NCBI RefSeq assembly: GCF_001404985.1
Contig: NZ_JRLF01000001.1
Coordinates: forward strand, 62,001-126,000
Reading direction: 5' to 3'
DNA length: 64,000 nt
Source: Flavobacterium aquidurense
GTDB lineage: Bacteria > Bacteroidota > Bacteroidia > Flavobacteriales > Flavobacteriaceae
In this document: in pieces, positions 60,853 through 64,000 of the stretch
Position numbering within the stretch: position 1 is the stretch's first letter
Layout of the letters: each line of letters opens with the position of its first letter
Position numbers and translations under genes: made by a program
Notes under the pieces: generated by a model
What the model was told of the DNA's origin: nothing
The model's database searches: none
Seen by the model: the letters and a program-made list of their open reading frames with translations, nothing else

Positions 60853-60898
60853 AAACCCGACAGTCCCGAAGCCTCGGGATTAAAAACCTGTCGGGTTT
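60853..60898. terminator. Nested hairpin with inner stem
   Basis: AAACCCGACAG (60853-60863) pairs with CTGTCGGGTTT (60888-60898). Inside is a second stem TCCCGA/TCGGGA (60864-60879). It lies just downstream of the MoxR ATPase stop (60930) on the minus strand and before the oxygenase start at 60770, so it probably terminates the ATPase transcript. Confidence 0.8.
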
Positions 60899-60929
60899 GG
60901 TATATAAGACATAAGCCTTAATTAATAAT

Positions 60930-62393
60930 TTACAATTTACTAATATAACTTCCGTACATATCTTTAAACTGATGTCCTTGTGCAAAACGATCTTTGCTTA
61001 ATTTTTTATATTCTACCAATCCCCATAAAATAAATTCTTTCATGAAATATTGGTCTTTTTTATCTAATTGTGGCTGGTATTTTTTTAATAAAGTATCTAA
61101 AGGTGTCACTTCGTCTAATATGTTTTGATATTCCTCATCTGATGCATCATCTAATAACTCAAAACCACTTTCGGCAAAAAACCATTCTATTAAATCAGAA
61201 TAGGCTGTTTTTTCTCCTTGCTTTTCTAATTTTTCAATCTTTGGTAAAAGCGTTGGAAATAAAGTTCGAATGGCTGACCCAATTAAATTCTGAGCAACGG
61301 CTGCTGCTCCCTCCTGCTCTCCTTCGTAAACCAATTCTACTTTTCCGGTAATAGCAGGAATAATCCCGATAAAATCAGACAAACGCAGTGTCGTTTTGTC
61401 TAATCCGGCTTTTAAAGCGCGACGTTCTGCAGTACTCATTAAATTCTCGAAAGCCGTAATACTCATTCTCGCACTTACTCCGCTTTTATTATCAATGTAC
61501 TCACTATCACGAGCTTCAAAACTTATTTGTTCCAGGATATCTTTGGCTAAACTTGGTACATGAACCAGTTTATGCTGTGTTTCGTCTAACTTCGCTTCCT
61601 GCTCTGTAATTGTTCTGGCAATTGCAACGCTTTCAGGATAATGGGTTAAAATTTGAGAACCAATTCTATCTTTTAGTGGCGTTACGATGCTTCCTCTATT
61701 AGTATAATCTTCAGGGTTTGCTGTAAATATAAATTGCATATCCAGCGGCATTCTTAATTTAAATCCTCTTATCTGAATATCACCTTCCTGCAAAATATTA
61801 AATAATGCTACCTGAATTCTAGCTTGTAAATCAGGTAATTCGTTGATCACGAAAATACAGCGGTTCGCTCTCGGGATCATCCCAAAGTGAATTACACGAT
61901 CATCTGCATAAGATAATTTAAGATTTGCAGCTTTAATTGGATCAACATCTCCTATTAAATCAGCTACGGTAACATCCGGAGTTGCTAATTTCTCAAAGAA
62001 ACGCTCATTTCTATGCAACCACGAAATTGGAGTTTCATCTCCTTTTTCTGCAATTAGATCCCTTGCAAATCGAGAAATCGGATTTAAAGGATCGTCATTG
62101 ATTTCAGATCCTTCAACAAACGGAATATATTCATCTAATAATTCGACCATTTTACGTGCCAAACGTGTTTTCGCCTGACCACGAAGTCCCAATAAATTAA
62201 TATTATGGCGAGATAAAATCGCTCGTTCCAATTCTGGAATTACAGTATTCTCGAAACCATGAACGCCTTCAAAAACAGGCTTACCCGACTTTATTTTCTC
62301 ACGAAGATTATTTCGTAATTCGTCTTTGATACTTATACTTTTATATCCTGCTGCTTTTAATTGTCCTAATGTGTTTATATTTTTTATTTCCAT
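60930..62393 (-). CDS. MoxR / magnesium-chelatase-I-like AAA+ ATPase
   Basis: A 487-aa AAA+ ATPase. Walker A is GLRGQAKT at residues 69-76 and Walker B is CIFVINELPDL (about residues 177-187), followed by sensor-type FIFTANPEDYTNRGSIV. This resembles the ChlI/BchI and MoxR branches. Its partner is the VWA protein encoded upstream on the same strand; MoxR-VWA pairs act as chaperone or metal-insertion machines. In this group the substrate is unknown. A 477-base repeat-filled gap separates the two genes. Confidence 0.88.
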   Translation of the reverse strand: MEIKNINTLGQLKAAGYKSISIKDELRNNLREKIKSGKPVFEGVHGFENTVIPELERAILSRHNINLLGLRGQAKTRLARKMVELLDEYIPFVEGSEINDDPLNPISRFARDLIAEKGDETPISWLHRNERFFEKLATPDVTVADLIGDVDPIKAANLKLSYADDRVIHFGMIPRANRCIFVINELPDLQARIQVALFNILQEGDIQIRGFKLRMPLDMQFIFTANPEDYTNRGSIVTPLKDRIGSQILTHYPESVAIARTITEQEAKLDETQHKLVHVPSLAKDILEQISFEARDSEYIDNKSGVSARMSITAFENLMSTAERRALKAGLDKTTLRLSDFIGIIPAITGKVELVYEGEQEGAAAVAQNLIGSAIRTLFPTLLPKIEKLEKQGEKTAYSDLIEWFFAESGFELLDDASDEEYQNILDEVTPLDTLLKKYQPQLDKKDQYFMKEFILWGLVEYKKLSKDRFAQGHQFKDMYGSYISKL

Positions 62394-62870
62394 TTTTATT
62401 GAAATATCTATGTTGTTATATTTTTATTGTGTTAGACGCATTTCTGTACGTCTCCGAAATACGTTATTTATAAAACATTCTATTAAACGCATAGCTGAGT
62501 GTCTAATTCGGGCGTGTCAGCATTTAAAAAAGGGCCTAATATACTTTGCGCTCAAGAGACCCTTTCTTAAATGCCGTCGGGCTATCCGCGCTACTTCGGT
62601 AGCCTGCTTCTATCCCTCACGCAAACCCGTGTTGTTCAATAGAATTTTATTTTCAAATTTTATCATTATTAGACCTAACAGGCTTTAAAAAACTGTTAGG
62701 GCTTTGCGTAAAAAAATGCCAATCTTTGGTTAGACGCACTGCTTTGCGTCTCTACGATATACGTTGTGTATGCGTTGTCTAAAAAATTATTTCCAAATCA
62801 TCATTTTCAATATTCCCATAGACGCACTGCTTTGCACCTCTACAATGAAAACTGAGACTGAGACTGAAAA
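62394..62870. repeat. Repeat-rich spacer between ATPase and VWA genes
   Basis: Contents: three AGACGCA-type hairpins (62433-62454, 62731-62754, 62819-62844); a hairpin GCATTTAA/TTAAATGC with AAGGG/CCCTT extension (62520-62574); a GC-rich element to 62629 whose reverse complement (GGATAGAAGC, AGCGCGGATAGCCCG) may be a diverged third member of the AGCCCCGAT family; and an ACTGAGACTG string at 62845-62868. No gene is supported. Confidence 0.6.
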
Positions 62871-63989
62871 CTACCTAACTCTTTTCTTCCTATTTGTTTC
62901 ATAATCCTCAAAAATCATTTCTCCTAAACCTTTAAGTCCGGTATAAAATGCTTTTCCCTGATTCGCTTCCGTAAAATGATTTACAAAACGCTGCAAATAC
63001 GGATCGTTTGCTATCATAAAGGTAGTAATTGGTATGTGCAATTTTCTGGCTTGTTGTGCTTGTGTGTAGCATTTATCTACAATATATTCGTCGAGTCCGT
63101 TACTGTTCATATAATAAGAACCGTCACGCTCGCGAACACAACTTGGTTTCCCATCGGTAATCATAAAAATTTGCTTGTTGGTATTTCGTTTTCTACGCAA
63201 AATATCCATTGCCAATTGCAAACCTGCAACGGTATTCGTATGATAAGGACCAACTTGCAAATATGGTAAATCTTTAATTGGGATTGTCCAGGCATCGTTC
63301 CCGAAAACTAAAATATCAAGTGTGTCTTTTGGATAACGCGTTGTGATTAATTCAGCCAGCGCCATCGCCACTTTTTTGGCCGGAGTAATTCTGTCTTCGC
63401 CATACAAAATCATACTGTGACTGATATCGATCATCAAAACGGTACTCATTTGAGCTTTGTACTGTGTTTCTTCTACTACCAAATCATTTTCGGTAAGCAT
63501 AAAACTTTCTACGCCATTATTGATTTGGGCATTTCGTAAACTTTCAGTTAGCGAAATACGCTCTAAACCGTCTCCAAAATTAAATTCTCGAAATTCACCG
63601 GTATGTTCATCACCATTTCCGGCATGTTTTGTTTTGTGATTTCCGGTTCCGGAACGCTTTAAATTTCCGAAGATTTGATCTAATGCTTGTTGACGAATCG
63701 CACGTTCTGTTTTGGCAGTGATTCCAAAACCTCCCGTTCCATCCTCTTTAACCTCGTCTTTTATGTAACCTTTCTTTTTTAAATCTTCGATAAAATCATC
63801 GATTGTGTAGTTTTCGTCGGTAAGTTTATATTCTTTATCCAACTCCCGAAGCCAGTCTATAGCTTCATCAAAATCGCCCGAAGTATGGGTGATCAGCTCT
63901 TTGAAAATGCCAAAAAGTTTATCAAACGGAGACTGAAATGGGGCTTCGTATGTCTTAAAATAAAAACCTTTTTTAAATTCGTTTTTCAT
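62871..63989 (-). CDS. VWA-domain protein, partner of MoxR-type ATPase
   Basis: A 372-aa cytoplasmic protein with a von Willebrand factor A domain in the C-terminal half. The metal-ion-dependent adhesion site is DISHS in LMIDISHSMILYGEDR (about residue 188), with downstream T and D positions in GPYHTNTVAGLQ and MITDGKPS. The N-terminal half is helical with a Gly/His-rich linker (SGTGNHKTKHAGNGDEHTGEF). It is transcribed ahead of the MoxR-type ATPase; together they resemble the ChlD-ChlI arrangement. Complete in the window: the start is at 63989. Confidence 0.88.
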   Translation of the reverse strand: MKNEFKKGFYFKTYEAPFQSPFDKLFGIFKELITHTSGDFDEAIDWLRELDKEYKLTDENYTIDDFIEDLKKKGYIKDEVKEDGTGGFGITAKTERAIRQQALDQIFGNLKRSGTGNHKTKHAGNGDEHTGEFREFNFGDGLERISLTESLRNAQINNGVESFMLTENDLVVEETQYKAQMSTVLMIDISHSMILYGEDRITPAKKVAMALAELITTRYPKDTLDILVFGNDAWTIPIKDLPYLQVGPYHTNTVAGLQLAMDILRRKRNTNKQIFMITDGKPSCVRERDGSYYMNSNGLDEYIVDKCYTQAQQARKLHIPITTFMIANDPYLQRFVNHFTEANQGKAFYTGLKGLGEMIFEDYETNRKKRVR

Positions 63990-64000
63990 AATTCTAAAAT

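Noticed and set aside
1..64000. Prophage, integrative element, transposase, defence system or biosynthetic cluster
   Set aside because: I found no integrase, transposase, phage structural gene, restriction or cas gene and no assembly-line enzyme; the window reads as ordinary chromosome with accessory loci.
1..64000. tRNA, rRNA or known riboswitch
   Set aside because: No cloverleaf, rRNA-like stretch or recognisable aptamer was found by eye in the intergenic regions; a covariance search could still find a divergent one.

Overview
The window looks like a chromosomal segment of a Flavobacterium or close relative (Bacteroidota, family Flavobacteriaceae). The DNA is AT-rich. Many genes have the Bacteroidota promoter signature (a -7 element TAnnTTTG, sometimes with a TTG/TTTG -33 element). 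There is a SusC/SusD polysaccharide locus, there are many lipoproteins, and the intergenic spaces carry families of hairpin repeats. I see no rRNA, tRNA, CRISPR array, transposase or phage gene. Species assignment is inference.

Layout. 1-600: a tiny translationally coupled gene pair. 1007-9258: a two-component system followed by a CzcCBA-type heavy-metal RND efflux operon and a single-domain response regulator. 9390-13347: cupin protein, GNAT acetyltransferase behind a perfect palindromic promoter, AraC regulator divergent from a ketopantoate-reductase-like enzyme, and a DUF2683/ParE toxin-antitoxin pair. 13667-20451: TetR regulator and an AcrAB-TolC-type RND efflux operon, with one operator copy at tetR and four in front of the pump. 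20889-24968: stress/accessory genes (lipoprotein, Crp-type regulator, GNAT, DoxX, VOC, DinB) separated by repeat-rich spacers. 25110-27983: DUF1328 peptide and a GT4-type glycosyltransferase with a C-terminal helical domain. 28245-35190: an Mla-type lipid transport operon (permease, ATPase, MCE protein) continuing into an AsmA-like protein, an iron-permease-family protein and an FAD oxidoreductase. 35271-42161: MarR-GNAT fusion, AraC regulator, DNA glycosylase, DUF6526 protein, an unknown membrane protein, MATE pump and its MarR regulator.

43397-55602 is a polysaccharide utilisation locus: DUF5004 lipoprotein, a secreted accessory protein, SusC, SusD, a GH71/GH99-like lipoprotein and a GH97 enzyme, all on the minus strand, with a divergent SusR-like membrane regulator. 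The gene set suggests an alpha-linked glycan; the exact polymer cannot be read from sequence. 55975-63989: fatty-acid-hydroxylase-family protein next to a heptanucleotide satellite, glutamate dehydrogenase, DMT transporter, 2OG-Fe(II) oxygenase, and a MoxR-type AAA ATPase with a VWA partner.

The observations I consider most worth following are: (i) two tandem Met/Cys-rich micro-ORFs, the first followed by a strong terminator, in the leader of glutamate dehydrogenase (58727-58998), which look like an undescribed attenuation device; (ii) the five-copy TetR operator array; (iii) a 37-codon ORF between the RND permease and its outer-membrane channel that is a decayed tandem duplicate of the channel gene's own 5' end; (iv) the palindrome lying exactly between -33 and -7 of the GNAT gene; and (v) several structured repeat families.
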